Part shown: positions 21,444-33,560 of the stretch, one piece after another
How positions within the stretch are numbered: the stretch's first letter is position 1
Layout: each line of letters opens with the position of its first letter
NCBI GenBank assembly: GCA_015680905.1
Contig: CM027378.1
Location: 10,521,001-10,585,000 of the forward strand
DNA from: Coptis chinensis
Lineage: Eukaryota; Streptophyta; Magnoliopsida; Ranunculales; Ranunculaceae
Reading direction: 5' to 3'
DNA length: 64,000 bases
Notes under the pieces: model-generated
Database searches by the model: none
The model's input: only the letters and a program-made list of their open reading frames with translations
Told to the model about the DNA's origin: nothing
Made by a program: the position numbers and the translations under genes

Positions 21444-21813
21444 TGCTATATTGACTTATTATTTTGACATCCAAAACTTAAAAGTGGACTTACACATGCA
21501 TTGAACTATAAGAGCTGATTTTTGGTTGATAAGCTCTCCTCGCTATGGTTAGCATCTCCACCAAAATTCATCTCAATTGGATATATATTTGGCCTTATAA
21601 AAAAAAGAACTAAATTAAAATTGTGGACCATTAGATAAATATCAAACTGTAACACAATGTTTGATAAGGTTAGGCATGTTCAAATGTGCTCATATTTTGT
21701 GGAGATGATCTTCATTATATGGAGAACATGTTCCAAAAAAATCAGCTCTTAGTTCATTGTGTAGGTTGTGGATGCCAAATTAAGGTGTCAAAATAAGATG
21801 TCAATGTAGTTTG
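21444..21813. mobile_element. MITE related in its core to the 5795-6161 element
   Basis: The ends (GCTATATTGACTTATTATTT and the complement of AAATAAGATGTCAATGTAGT) are imperfect inverted repeats. The core shares words with the 5795-6161 element: GGACC(A/G)TT(A/G)GATAA, TTCAAATGTGCT(C/G)ATATTTT and ATCAGCT(C/T). The terminal sequences differ. No gene and no clear target duplication. Confidence 0.6.
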
Positions 21814-21945
21814 GCATTCATAATTTCCTGATCCTACTTTCATTTGGCATCAAAATTATATGATTGTAAGTCCACTTAGCATAAAAAAAAATACTAAAGG
21901 CTATAAATACTAAAATGTGTCTATTTAGGACTCACTCTAATATCA

Positions 21946-22630
21946 CACCAAATGAGATTAGGACTAGGCTAATCTAAGTTAAATGAAGGAGACTTTGGGT
22001 GTTTGCTAATGGCTGCTCTCCTTGGTGGAAGATGCCTACATATCCAGTTAGAAGGAAGGATCCGGAATCAAGCTAACGTAGTTCTAGGGTTGGCTTTTAT
22101 AGATATTGTATGAGGGTTTGAGTCATGATGACAAAGGATGGGTCATGACTGAGAGTATGGCTGAACGGTGTAGTTGGTGGAGAGGTATGGTTGCTGTAGT
22201 TTGTAGAAAAGATGATGACTGTAGTTGGTGAGGTAATGGAGCTGCTTATGAAGAGGTAGTGGTTGATGGTTCATACGTGGTGGTGGGTGATAATCTGTAC
22301 GTGATGCGTGTCGCTGATGGAGTTGAGGTTTTTAGGTTGGTTGGTTGGATGGGAGGATGCGGTAAGAAGGGATGAGATGGTTAGAAGTATAGAGTGTTAG
22401 TTAGTACGTGAGTTGTAGTCCAGGTGGGGTGAGGTGTCTTCAGTTGGTAGAGCGGTGTCAGGTATAAGGCAGGTATAAGGCGTGATGCCTTATACTTGAG
22501 CTTATGACTTGATCTGTTGCGCTGTTGGCTTATTTTCCACATGTCACCTCATAGTTGGTTGTCGGGTACCGGATGAATGACCAAAACATGGCTACATAGC
22601 TGCGATCACACAATACCAAGTGGCATGATA
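21946..22630 (+). repeat. gypsy-type LTR remnant
   Basis: The wording TGGCTGCTCTCCTTGGTGGAAGATGCCTACATATCC (22009-22044, split: GGCTGCTCTCCTTGG, ATGCCTACATATCC), then AAGGATCCGGAATCAAGC and AACGTAGTTCTAGGG, is the motif order seen in many plant gypsy LTRs. The rest is GT-rich and non-coding. Ends are not defined. Confidence 0.45.
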
Positions 22631-22733
22631 ATTTGTAAAATGACCAAAACACTCCCCCAATTTTCTAAAATGGTCAAGTGATTTTTTATCTCTCAAATAA
22701 TACTTTATTTGTAAGTATGTACCATGGTGGAAT

Positions 22734-22922
22734 TTGACTCACTCAGAGCAGTTCAGATTACATTATCAATTGGAGTTAGTGCTACCCATGGGCCTTGACA
22801 TCCTCAACTCGATTAAAAGGATTATGGCACTGTTTGAAACCATCACGATTTCTCATGTTTATAGAGAACTGAATAGAGCAGCATATGGCCTACTTGCTAG
22901 GATAAGCTCGAGAAAGGAATAG
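22734..22922 (+). pseudogene. RNase H-like domain C-terminal relic
   Basis: A 62-codon frame ends with IKRIMALFETITISHVYREL followed by NRAAYGLLARISSRKE. This is the last helix region of the RNase H-like domain of plant retroelement proteins (HVYREaNxxADxLA), with the usual ADxLA changed to AYGLLA. No upstream catalytic Asp/Glu segment is readable in frame. Probably debris of a non-LTR element. Confidence 0.5.
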
Positions 22923-23650
22923 AAGATTATGTAACTTCTCATGTAACAAATCCTATCACCTATAACATGCCACCACTCACGAAGAACTACATGCAATAAT
23001 GGTGGAGGATGCTAATGGCACCATGTAGGAGAGAGTTTAAATGAATGCAGGTTTAGGGTGGGTCGGCCTAACCCCTAAATATTTTTTTAAAAAAAAAAAA
23101 AATGTACCACGGACCCTTGCTAACCTCCCAGGCTTTTCTTAAACAATCCTAGAAAATGGTGTATTGCTCCCAGCTCCCGCCCAGTCACTTTTAGTAGCTT
23201 TGCATGTACTGTGAGAGTCGGGATTTGAAGTAGACTCTCAGGCCTTCAAGCCAATTCCTCTACTATCCTTGACGGGTTGTTTTCCAATCTCTTCATAACC
23301 TAGACAACTTGAGAATTGCATCAACTAAATTAAGTGCATTGGTTTCACCACAAGTACGACTAAGCTTAAGAAATACAATGAAGTAACCAATAAAGGTCTT
23401 ATATTTAACTTTTTTGATGCACATACTATCTTAGGAGCCAGATGATTGATAATAGAAAATGTAAGAATTTATATCTTGATCACATTATTTATAAAAGTGA
23501 AAGCCAAGATATATATATGGCACTAGAAGCTTTTGGTTAGCTAGCCCTTTAATATTAAACTTAAACGTTGATGTGCATAATGAGAGGGACATAATATTTT
23601 GGGTTTGATGAGTTGCCGAGTTGGTGCCAAAATGAAGATGAGTATATTAT
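22923..23650. other. intergenic, no recognised gene
   Basis: Contains a poly-A run near 23085-23101. No domain is recognised. Confidence 0.35.
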
Positions 23651-24678
23651 TGTAGGGAAAAGGATCTATGCTTGCACACTGCTACAAATTATGTAGAACC
23701 AAGCAATTCAAATTTGAGAACGGACATGCACAAAAGGAGAATATGTTGGAAATTGCAAGTGTACAGTGGAGTAGAAGATTGGAAACCTCTACAAAGGAGG
23801 AGACTCAGGACATTGCACCTGCAATTTCTTTTACTTATTGTAAGGGACATCCTACCAATCACGTTGTGTTCACATGCAACGACTCCCCCAATATAATGTG
23901 ACCCCCGGACATACGAACGCCCATCACACTCGCTATATCAGAACACTCGGAAATTCAGCAGTCCAGTGACTTGTCACTCGACCCTATCTCGTGACATCAT
24001 CACATACTGCTGTCATTATTGCCAACTTTATCCTTAAGCCCTTTTCCGCCGTAATACATGCACCATTACAGCCATCTACCATCATTACGGAGAACACCAT
24101 TATTACACCCTATGCTAGCTTAGATAGACCTAAACACCTACAACTGCTATCTGCGTACCTCTCACAAACTAGATACGAAGTCACAATGCACACTTGCTTC
24201 AGTGTCCTCAATATCCCTTCCTCTTATAACGCCATTTTAGGGCGACACTAATCCATAACATGAGCGATGTTCCTTCTACTTTGCACCAAGTCATGATCAT
24301 TTGCTTACCTAGTCTCAATGGCATCATGGAACTCCGAGGCGATCAGCTCCAACCACAACACTGCAACCACACCGACTCCAGAACACCCCCAGCAGACACT
24401 CTGTACCACACGGTGTTCACCCACCACCACCACCCATGAACACTAGCAACGCTGCTCCGGCCTACACCACAGCTCCACCACCCGAACAAGGTTAGAATCC
24501 TACCCCTCCCGCTTCTTAGTCACACACAGATCTTCATAGAGTCCAGGTCAACATTGGCACCGATGCCAATCCCCAACACATCTATGTTGGCACAGAATTA
24601 GGACTTGCTTTCCAGGAGCAAGTTGTAAAACTTATCACTGATAATAAAGACATTTTTGCTTTCTCGTGCACCGATATG
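23651..24678 (+). pseudogene. degraded Ty3/gypsy gag-protease-RT junction
   Basis: At 23991-24251 an 86-codon frame ends in CFSVLNIPSSYNAILGRH, the conserved end of the gypsy aspartic protease (usual form PxxYNAILGRPWL). After stops and a Pro/His-rich spacer, 24535-24678 reads VQVNIGTDANP, VGTELGLAFQEQ and ITDNKDIFAFSCTDM, the segment just ahead of the reverse transcriptase domain. It stops abruptly where an LTR begins at 24679, so the later gypsy element probably inserted here. The rest of the pol was not found. Other parts (23668-23901) are unassigned. Confidence 0.65.
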
Positions 24679-26014
24679 TGATAAGAGCCCAAAATTGTAC
24701 TTTTAACTCCTTAATAATATTACATTTAGACCAATTATGTGTATAATAAATAAAAGTTAGTATTGTTTACGTGTTTTTGTGTATTTCAGATCTTGGAGTA
24801 AAATATGTGAAGAAACATGTCACTTTTGCAAGATAAAGGAGCAAAGGTTGGTTGCTAAGAAGTTCTGTGATTAAAGGCCAAGATTCAAGGAGAAATATCC
24901 TTTTTAAACCCCGGTCAAGGCTGAAAAGTCAAAGTTAACGCGGGCATAAATAGAGCAGAAAAGTCAACAGAACTTCCGCAGGCCGTATCTTTGGATGCAG
25001 ATCTCAGAATTGGGCCTATTATATGTCAAAACGGCTGGCTTGAAAAGGGCTTTCTAATGGTATAGACCTTGACCCAATTAGAGGAGCGAAAGTGGATGAA
25101 AAGTCTGTTGTAGTAATTTCTAATAGAGAATCCCTTTTTGGACTTAAGTAATTAGGTTTTGGGCTTGATTTAAGGGCCCAAAACATGGCTCCAAAGCCCA
25201 TGCATGAAATTGTAAATCTAACCCTCTCTTATAAAAAGGACTAAGGAATAACTCTTAGCTACCTAGGATTTAATTTATATAACTCTTTCATTAGTTTTAA
25301 CTTAGTTAATTATTCAATATTTAGTATTTAATATAGTTTTAATTCTTAAACTCTATTCCATTAGATTAATAAAATCTAAGTTATTGTTCTTCGTTATGTC
25401 TTTTTCTTATTTATTTATTAATGATAGTCTAATGACTTCTAGCTAAACCTCAATTAGAGGGGTTTGATGAAGCTTGATGAAGACTTGATATGTTAGTTAG
25501 GATTATTGCCTTTTCAAGAGTTTCATTATAGTAGGTTAGTTGATTCACTATGAGAATGGGTTGAACTTCCTCACATGCTAATTATTAGTTGGTAGAGATT
25601 GCCATGAATAATTAGGGATCAATTACTTAATCTTTATTGGTTAGGATTGCAATAATCTATACTAGCACATTAAGAATCAATCAAAGTGGAATCAAATAAA
25701 TCCTCATAATTCCTTCTCCATATTCACATCTTAGTATTTAATTGCCATTGTATAAGTTAAAATATCTTAATTAGTTCAATCACCATATTAGTATAATTAC
25801 AATCCATTACTATCATTAGTTTTGTTAGAATTGATTAAACTAGTGAAACTTAAGTCTAAATAAACTAAGAGTGGAACGAATTCTCTACTCAACATATTGC
25901 ATGATAAACAAGAGTAGATAACTTTGACCATATAGTAGTAAAATAGCTTTAGTTTTACTTATTCATAGCATAACTAGTTAAGAGTAGGTAAAATTATTGT
26001 TTTACGTTTTATCA
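24679..26014 (+). repeat. 5' LTR of Athila/Tat-like gypsy element (family 1)
   Basis: The 1336-bp LTR begins TGATAAGAGCCCAAAA and ends TTTTATCA, followed 2 nt later by a primer-binding site. It is related to the inverted LTR at 53991-55191: both contain the GGCCCAAAACATGGCTCC region, a CAAAACGGCTGG/GTCGTTTTGAC region and GCATGTGAGG. The preceding five bases are ATATG; the matching downstream copy was not located. Confidence 0.8.
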
Positions 26015-26016
26015 AA

Positions 26017-26030
26017 TGGCGCCGCTGCCA
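26017..26030 (+). other. primer-binding site, family 1
   Basis: TGGCGCCGCTGCCA, a PBS form typical of Athila/Tat-type plant gypsy elements. The same core recurs at 57219 in the family 2 element. Confidence 0.75.
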
Positions 26031-26157
26031 TCTTAGTTAATTTTAGATTCGTTTCCGTTCGTATTTTTAATCCTACCAATCTAAGCGTCAAAATAACTCG
26101 GGGGGTAATGACATCCCCCGCTCCGCTAATTCTTCTTCCATAGTTAAGGTTGCTAGT

Positions 26158-27267
26158 ATGTTTGAGGTTAAATCTGATCCAGAACTTAAAACTTTAATCG
26201 AATCTCTCACTAAAAAGGTAGAAGCTATTTCTATTCAACAAAAGCCTACTCCTGTCATGAACGTCAACTCTATTCCATGTAATTTCTATTTGAGTCTAGA
26301 GCACCCCGACTTCTATTGTCCTTTAGTCTATGATCAACCATCCGCACAGCCGGACAATGTTTGTTCCATTAATAGCGAACCTAACGCACCTTGGAGACAA
26401 AATCCCAACTTTAGTCGAAGAAATAATCAACAAGTTACACCTCCAGGGTTTAATAATCAAAATGTTAGGCTAGCGAACACCTATAACCAAGCTCCACCAC
26501 GACAAGGACAAGGACAAGGTAATTATAATAATTATAATAACAATAGAGGTATCGTACCGATTAATAATAACTATCACAACCCACCCGTTAATAATCAACG
26601 TGAGATAGTTCCAGTCACACCACCTGTGGCCACTACACCTCCACAACCGGATCATTTCGAAGCCTACATGCAAGCTAACCAACAGATTTTACAATCCATT
26701 AATCATTCCATACAACAGTTAACCCAAGAGAAAAACCAATCCAAAGGTGTGTTTCCAGGTCAAGCTATACCTAATCCTAGAACGCCAAACACAACTTTTG
26801 AAGTAACCGGTAATACTAGTAATGAAGATTTAAACGTAGGTGAGTTAAATGTCATCACCACTCTCCGTTCTGGCAGAGTGGTTGATAACGCCGTAACTAT
26901 GCCCATTGCTACACCACCAGTGGTCAATGAAAATGAAAATTTACTAGATGCCAAAATAGAAACTGAAGATCTTACCCATGTAAAGGTACTAGTTAAACCA
27001 CAACCCAAGAGGAAAGCGACCAAGGTTACAACTCCTATTGATCCATATGCTAAATATAGAGAGAAACCACCGTTTCTCCAGAGACTAGCCATGTTACACA
27101 AGGATACCAATTTTGATGAGATTAGGGAAGTTTTTAAAAATCTAACGATAAACCTACCTTTTTTTGACGCTATTAAAAAGTTACCACAACATGTTAAGTT
27201 TCTAAAAGAGTTGTGCACTACTAGGCGGAAAACAAATATACTAAAAAATACCTTTTTAACTGAATAG
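26158..27267 (+). pseudogene. gypsy gag C-terminal region
   Basis: A 369-codon frame starting at MFEVKSDPELKTLIESL. It contains an Asn/Gln/Pro-rich linker (GNYNNYNNNRG, ATTPPQPDHFEAYMQANQ), the lineage-typical ITTLRSGRVVDN motif near residue 236, and a Lys/Pro-rich part (FLQRLAMLHKDTNFDEIREV) leading to the protease. The N-terminal Retrotrans_gag capsid fold is missing, because only 143 bp separate the LTR from this frame. A single TAG at 27265 separates it from the protease, which is in the same frame, so one gag-protease polyprotein was likely ancestral. Deleted and interrupted, hence called a pseudogene. Confidence 0.75.
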
Positions 27268-27363
27268 TTTCCAACTCTTTCTGAACATAATAGAATCGTT
27301 AAGTATAAGGACTTTAGTCGTCCTACTATACAATGCACCTCAGGGGATACCCACACGACGACC

Positions 27364-28143
27364 GTGTTATTAGACCTGGGGGCGAGTGTTAACTTACTCC
27401 CTTATTATCTATATAAACAAATATGTCTACAAGAGATGCAACTAACTAAAATGACATTGCAATTAGTGGATCGTTCTATTAAGTATCCTAAGGGTGTGGT
27501 TGAAAACGTGCTGATTAAAGTTCAAGATTTTTACTATCCAGTAGACTTCGTTATCATAGACACAGAAGTCATTAATGACTTTGTTCCTATCATTTTAGGG
27601 CGTCCCTTCTTGGCAACTGCCAACGCGCTCATAAACTATTGTGATGGTTCGATGTTCATGCCCTTTGGCCATCTTTCTGTTGAGGTGAATATTTTCAAAA
27701 TGATGAAACAATTACCAGATACGACTATCGATGGAGAAGTTAGTATGATTGAGAGCTTAGCTCAAGATTATTTCAACCAAACGTTTCCTGAGAATCAGAT
27801 GCACCAATTTATTTCCTTCGAAAGTTCCACCTTCGACGATGACTCCCTAGATGTAGATGAAATCGAGGAAGATTTCCTTCAACTCTTTTGCAACTCTTCT
27901 TTGCCACCTCGCGAGTCCCACCTTATCAACATCCATTCATCCCTCGACGCCATGGCAGAAGACGAGTTTTTCAACCTCTATCCTACTGATTTTTCTTACC
28001 CACCTATTGAGGAATTTGCATATCTCAAGGCTTCTAATGATCTAGAACTGAGAACACTAGTTGAGCTCCATTCGCCTACCTCACATCCTAATGTCACTTA
28101 TTCACCTTCCATCACCAATGTTCCTCATTTTCCACCTTTCTAA
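27364..28143 (+). pseudogene. gypsy aspartic protease region
   Basis: In frame with the gag region after one stop. It carries the active-site segment LLDLGASVNLLP (this lineage commonly has D-L-G-A-S where others have DTGA), then VDFVIIDTE and ILGRPFLATANALINY, the second conserved block. The C-terminal third is Asp/Glu/Phe/Pro-rich and leads towards where reverse transcriptase should start, but the frame ends at 28143 and no RT, RNase H or integrase follows. The protease motifs themselves look intact. The element is gag-protease only. Confidence 0.75.
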
Positions 28144-28591
28144 AGGAACCTTAGGTTTGCACTTGACCTTCTTGTTTTTCCTGTGCTTCATGATTATTTA
28201 AACACTCCGGATACGGCCATACTACCCAAGGAAAAGCCATCCGACCATTTCATTTTCAGTTGTGTGATTATACCAACCTACGCCACCAATGAGTTTTGTG
28301 CTAAACCCACATTCTCATTTTTTCCATTTCTTCCTTCTAAAACTTTTCCATATCCCACATATCTTCCACACCCTTCCATTTTTTCACGATCATTCACTTG
28401 GCCACCCTTTCGTTGGAGAAAAAAGAAGACTTTGCATGCTAGGTTAGGTTCTAGATCCATCAGTATTCACTCTCATTCCGCTAGGCCACGTCATGGGAAA
28501 TCATGGTGCTTGATTGTGTTTGGGTGTGTTTTCTGTGATTATTATTTATGGACAGATCCACAACTATTTTGGTTGTTGATATATGGTAAAC

Positions 28592-28655
<64 letters not shown>

Positions 28656-29055
28656 TAAAAGTCTCGAGTATCTGACTATAAATGACTCCTTTTATTGTTT
28701 GGTGTACTTCCTTTCATTTCCATATATTGGTGAGTGCACCATTCAGGTAACTGGGCCCTCCCTTTGGAGTGTGTGGCTGTAAGTACCGGATCCTAAGTCC
28801 ACGGTTAACGTAAATCACGCTTTCCACTCTTGCATGTTTTCTCGGTTTTTGAGTCATGTTTCTTTATAGTGTGAATTATGTTTTTATTGCTTTATTGTTT
28901 TTCTTTATATTAAACCTTATATATATATATTAAACCATAAAAATAGTAATCTAGCAAGTCTCAGGAATCTAATTTTAAAAGACCCATGTGTTTAAACAAA
29001 TTTTCTGACCATGTTTTCAAAAGTTTGTTTGGGGGTGGGGTGTTTGGTCTTTCCA
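28144..29055. other. 3' part of family 1 element: AT microsatellite and PPT-like tract
   Basis: No polymerase. A (AT)n run of about 60 bp lies at 28594-28653. GTTTGGGGGTGGGGTG at about 29027-29042 is a polypurine-tract-like sequence as found before the 3' LTR in this lineage, but no TGATAAG LTR start follows. The 3' end of the element is therefore missing or rearranged. The 199-codon frame crossing the (AT)n run is not a gene. Confidence 0.5.
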
Positions 29056-29566
29056 TTCTAGATCTCTCAACTTCTCTTCTTGTTGTTTATGCCATTTAGT
29101 CATATTTTGATTCAGGTTGACACTATCTATGAATTTAGATTTGTTTTGATCATATAACTTATGTCATTCATACACTTCGAGGCATTTTCCATTTTCTTAT
29201 ATTTCAGCCACGGTTAGATTTGAGTTTTTTTTATAGTTTAAGTGATCTTTTTTTTTTTTTTTATATTCCATTTTCTTATAGTTTTTTTATATTAGGTGCT
29301 CTTTTGTATTCAGTTTTGGCTTCTGATCTTTTTTTTTGTAGTTTAAGTTGATATGGGAAAGTCATTTAAAGCTTTAAATGCGTTAGTTATTGAAATGTGG
29401 CAAAATCATTGGTACACTAACTTTTTGATCTTTCCTTCTCTTCTATGTAGTTGAGTTTGAACAAGGGTGGATGGATTTTCAACTTAATTACGTCTTACGT
29501 GAAATGCAGCTATGTCCAATTAGGTATTCTATTTTGTACACCTTGTGCTCTTGATTCTATATACTA
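29056..29566. other. intergenic, T-rich, no recognised gene
   Basis: Poly-T runs near 29227 and 29250 and no coding or element signature. Confidence 0.35.
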
Positions 29567-32546
29567 CAAGAAAATGGACTTTTCCCCACGGATGCCCGGT
29601 TTTTTAAGCTATAGACCTAATCATTAGATGCATTATGCGTGCTGAAGTACAGGTTGCATAGTTGCATATTGTGAGTTTTATGTGCTGAATTTTAGTGGCT
29701 TGATGATGGCCATGGCCTGCATTGGCCTGTCAATGCCCTGTAGCAACCTTGCAGTATCCTGTAGTAGCCTGATAGTGTACTGTAACAGCGTGTTAGTGTC
29801 CTGTAGTGTGGCCTGTAATAGTAGTTTATAAAGAAATATCACCTGAAACCATAGAAACCTTGTAAGCTAGTTACACGTGTAGTTAGTTACGCGTGTTTTA
29901 GTAATCAAAACACAAGTTCTTATCGAGTTCTTTAGCCGTAAGTTAGAAGAAATGATTAGTTCATTAGTTTTCTACAAATTATAATAATGAACTTACGTGT
30001 ATATATGTGGTATCTATAGGAGTCGACGTTGGTTATAGTTCTTTGAGAACATGTGACGATAAGGAAGCGTGCATAAGTTTGTGCTATTCTACTTCAAAAT
30101 AACTATATCTTACTCTCGTTATATTGACAAGTTCACTAACTAAAGTTTGGTTGGCATCGAGGTGGTGGCCCGAAAAGTATGACAAAAGAGTAAGCACTCA
30201 TCAGTTCGGTATTGGGGATTACTGGATGCTCTGTTGCAGGAAGCAGAAGCTATAGGTTACTAGTTACTTTTGTACAGTATCTTTGCATTATTCCCCTAAT
30301 ATCTCTCCCTCTCTCTTCTAACTCAAAACTGTTAATACCTTCTTCTTTTCTCACTCTTTTTGTATACTTTTTTAAGTCATTAAGAGGTCCTTGACACTGC
30401 CGAATGCTTTCACTTGCTACTTAATGCCACATTCAATAGCATCATTTTCAGATCCTATCTCATACATGTAGAGTCGGAAGCGTAATACCCACACTGCTGT
30501 TTTGAATTTGTCTACTACCACTTATATTCAAAGTACAGCTCTGAAAAATTGTATATTGTTTTCTGGTTTTACAAGATGATTGTGGTTGGACAATTTTTTT
30601 ATTCAAAACTGCCATTATGAAACTGACAGTCTCAAGGGCAGTTTTCTGTAGGTATGCTCTTCAAACTCCTTAAAGTTGGAATACCAATGAGCAGTATTGA
30701 TCTATCTGTTACACACGACCTTTGAATGGGCAACCCATTGGGCCTTGTCACCACCAAAGCTTTTCAAGGAGGAGATGACCTTAGACTCAAAGGAAGATTC
30801 TCTTTTTATGCACGATGCTGGATTCTCTGAACTGCAATAAGTATATATACCCTGTTTGTCTTTTGGTAAATATATTTGAAACATTTGTTCATACTTCATT
30901 TTGCCCCATTCTGTACTTTGAACTATGTTGTTCATCATTGATTTTGTATGTCTGTCTCACAATGAGTGATTTACTAGAAGTTAGATGATTTTCCTAGATC
31001 CACCTCTTTTCAATATAATCCATGAAATACTTATTCTAGTTGACATGCTTAAAATGGGATTTTTGGGTTTTTGTCTAGGAAGGGGCAGCAAGCAGGGCAC
31101 TATTCTGTACCATTTCAAGCTCCTGGAAATGACAATAAGCTGAAAGGGCTATGCTGGTCTCATGGAGGATATGGTGACTGGTGAGTATGTTTTATGTTTA
31201 AGTTCTCTTTTAGGCCGTTTTCCGTCAACGAAAATAACCAATTAGGTGAGAGTAAATGTTGGAAACTTTGACTTGGGCCTGACAAAACACAGTTTGGTAG
31301 GCCAAGCCTTCTGTCTAACAATTTATTTCTTACACAGTTACACGTACCCAAATGGAAAACCATCTCTCTACTTCACGTGGTCAAAGGCCTTATGTGGGGT
31401 TATGGCCTAGCACTTTAGTACCTAATAAGTTTTTAATGTTTTTCTCTAACTGTTTGTAAAATAAAATAAGTGAGTTTCACTATTTCTTGAAAAAAAAAGT
31501 TAAAATAATTAAAATTAAACTTAAGTAAATATAGAATGGCATACACTCTGAAGACGCTTTGAATATGGGGAATTTTGAGGTTAAGACGCTCCCCCCCCCC
31601 TGCACTACGCTTTGGTTGCTTAGGTTCAGACTTCACTTCCTAAGTTGGGGTTGTTAAATGGGGATTATGGTTATTGGTAATTTTAATGATGGTTATCGGA
31701 CTTGTATTCCAGTGTCATATAGAGATGTGACCTGCATATATGTTTTTACTTGTGTGGAAATATAAACATACCATTAGTTGTTTTAGAGTATCTCTTATCA
31801 CTTGCATATTGATAGTCCGATTTTTATTATTTTATAGGTCAGTGACGAACTCAAACAGAGATATGAAGGCCTTTTGTCAAGTGCAGCTAGTTAGGCTTAG
31901 TTGATTTTGGTTTCGGTATGACTATTGTGAATTTGTTATGGTTGGTATTATTAAAGAATGACCATGTAAATTGTTTTAATGAACGAAACGAAAGTTACTT
32001 TATGTGAATGGTTATCGGTTATTCCAATTTAATGAAAGAGTTCTTATTGGATGTTGGTGCCATTATTTTACTGAAAATTTGTAGTGCATGTTTAGTGGTA
32101 TTATGATACATACAGGTTATTCAAGGTGGCGGTTTTAGGTTCAGGGCAAATATAAACCATATTCAGCATTATTAATTTTTTTTTCTTAAAAAAAGAGTTG
32201 TTATCTCAGTTTTAGCCAAACCGTCACAAGTGAAGACTATTTGTGTCTCTTTTCAAGCCAAAGCAGCATTCAAATATTTCTAAAAAGTGACACAACATAA
32301 TTACCTTCTTCTGTCACTTTTAAGATATCTGAGTGTCGTTTATTTTGCCAAAGCGACACAAATAAGCATAAGTTTGTGTCACTTTTACACCAAAAACTGA
32401 CATAAAAAATGTATTTTTTGAGATGCTTTTGGGAACTTTTAGTGACGCCAGCAGATAAGACGCTTTCAAATTAATCAAAAAAGTGACACAAACCACTTTT
32501 TAAGACACTTTAAAAGTGACTCGTTAAGACCTTTTTTTTTGTAGTG
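29567..32546. mobile_element. probable CACTA-like non-autonomous element
   Basis: The left end TACTACAAGAAAATGG and right end TTTTTTTTGTAGTG match the CACTACAAGAAAA terminal repeat of plant CACTA elements (first base changed on the left). The right 380 bp carry repeated subterminal words (AAGTGACAC, TTGTGTCACTTTT, GACGCTTT) in both orientations, as CACTA elements do. Flanking trinucleotides (ATA, AAG) do not match. The middle has exon-like pieces, for example 31079-31181 ending before a GTGAGTATG donor-like site, with wording AGHYSVPFQAPGNDNKL, which I cannot assign. No transposase. Confidence 0.5.
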
Positions 32547-33560
32547 AAGATTAAAATTGATAGTATTATCTCATAGTATAAATTCACATCCATAATTATT
32601 GCTCTCACCATTGTTTATTTGTATTTGATTAATTGGATTCTATTTAGTCTTGATAGTTTAAGAGTATAACAAATCCGTACTCTTTATATTGCATAATGAA
32701 TTGAGAGTAGGAATAATATTGATAAGGTAGTTGATCATTAGTTGTTTATATTCATCTATAGTTAATTAAGAATCAATTTACTAACTATCAGTAGACTCTT
32801 AGTTTAGGACTTGGCTAGTTTAGTTGTGAATGAAATCATTGAAAAGCAAGTTGTTGAAGATTGAAATGACTCAAAACATTGAAAGCAAATGATTAAAGAA
32901 AAGATTAAAACAAGAAGAACAAGGAAATATTGATTGATTGAAATAAATAAGATAAAATAACAATATTGAAATATAAGAAAATAAAGAACAATAAAGTAAA
33001 ACTTAAATTGAAAAACAAGACTAGAAAAGTAAAGCAAACCAAATGGTTTGGATCCCAATACAATAGATGAGTTCTCTCTCCTTTGCTTTTTGATTATATA
33101 TCCCTCATTTTGCCAATTACAAATTTGCCCTCATCCATTCTAAACTAGACACCTCACCCCTTTCACTTTTGCTTTTGTTTTTGCTTTATGGGTGCTTTCT
33201 TAACCAAGATTGGTTTAGGGATAAGTCTTCATAATTTGAGATAAGGGCCTCCATCTTTGGTCTTCTAATTTGAGTCCTTTGACTGTTGACTTTGACCGAT
33301 TAACTTGACCTTTTTAGCACTTTTCCATAGCAGCTACTAGTCTTCATAATAAGCGTGATTAATGCTCCTTTTGGTGCTAAGACGCAACTTTTATGATAAG
33401 TGGTCTAAAATACTCTTTAACTTGAAAAATGCAGTAAAAGCTATGAGTTGTTTTTTCATTAAGCGTAAGAGGGACTGTAATGCATTAATAAAGAGGTAAT
33501 AAAACCCATATTTGGGAGCTGATCAAAGTCAACTAAAACTCAAGTTGTGCAAACTAAAGG
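32547..33560. repeat. possible diverged LTR, family 1-like
   Basis: The order of words AGAGTATAAC, ACTCTTTATATTGCATAATGAAT and GAGAGTAG resembles the 3' part of the family 1 LTR (25868-25920). No termini or PBS were resolved. A minus-strand TATA-like GGGATATATAATC lies near 33094-33106. Confidence 0.3.

Noticed and set aside
28183-28782. 199-codon open frame
   Set aside because: It includes a run of about 20 Ile-Tyr repeats from the (AT)n microsatellite and has no domain; it lies in the non-coding 3' part of a retroelement.
33397-33410. TGATAAGTGG as an LTR start
   Set aside because: There is no matching continuation with either LTR family downstream of this word.
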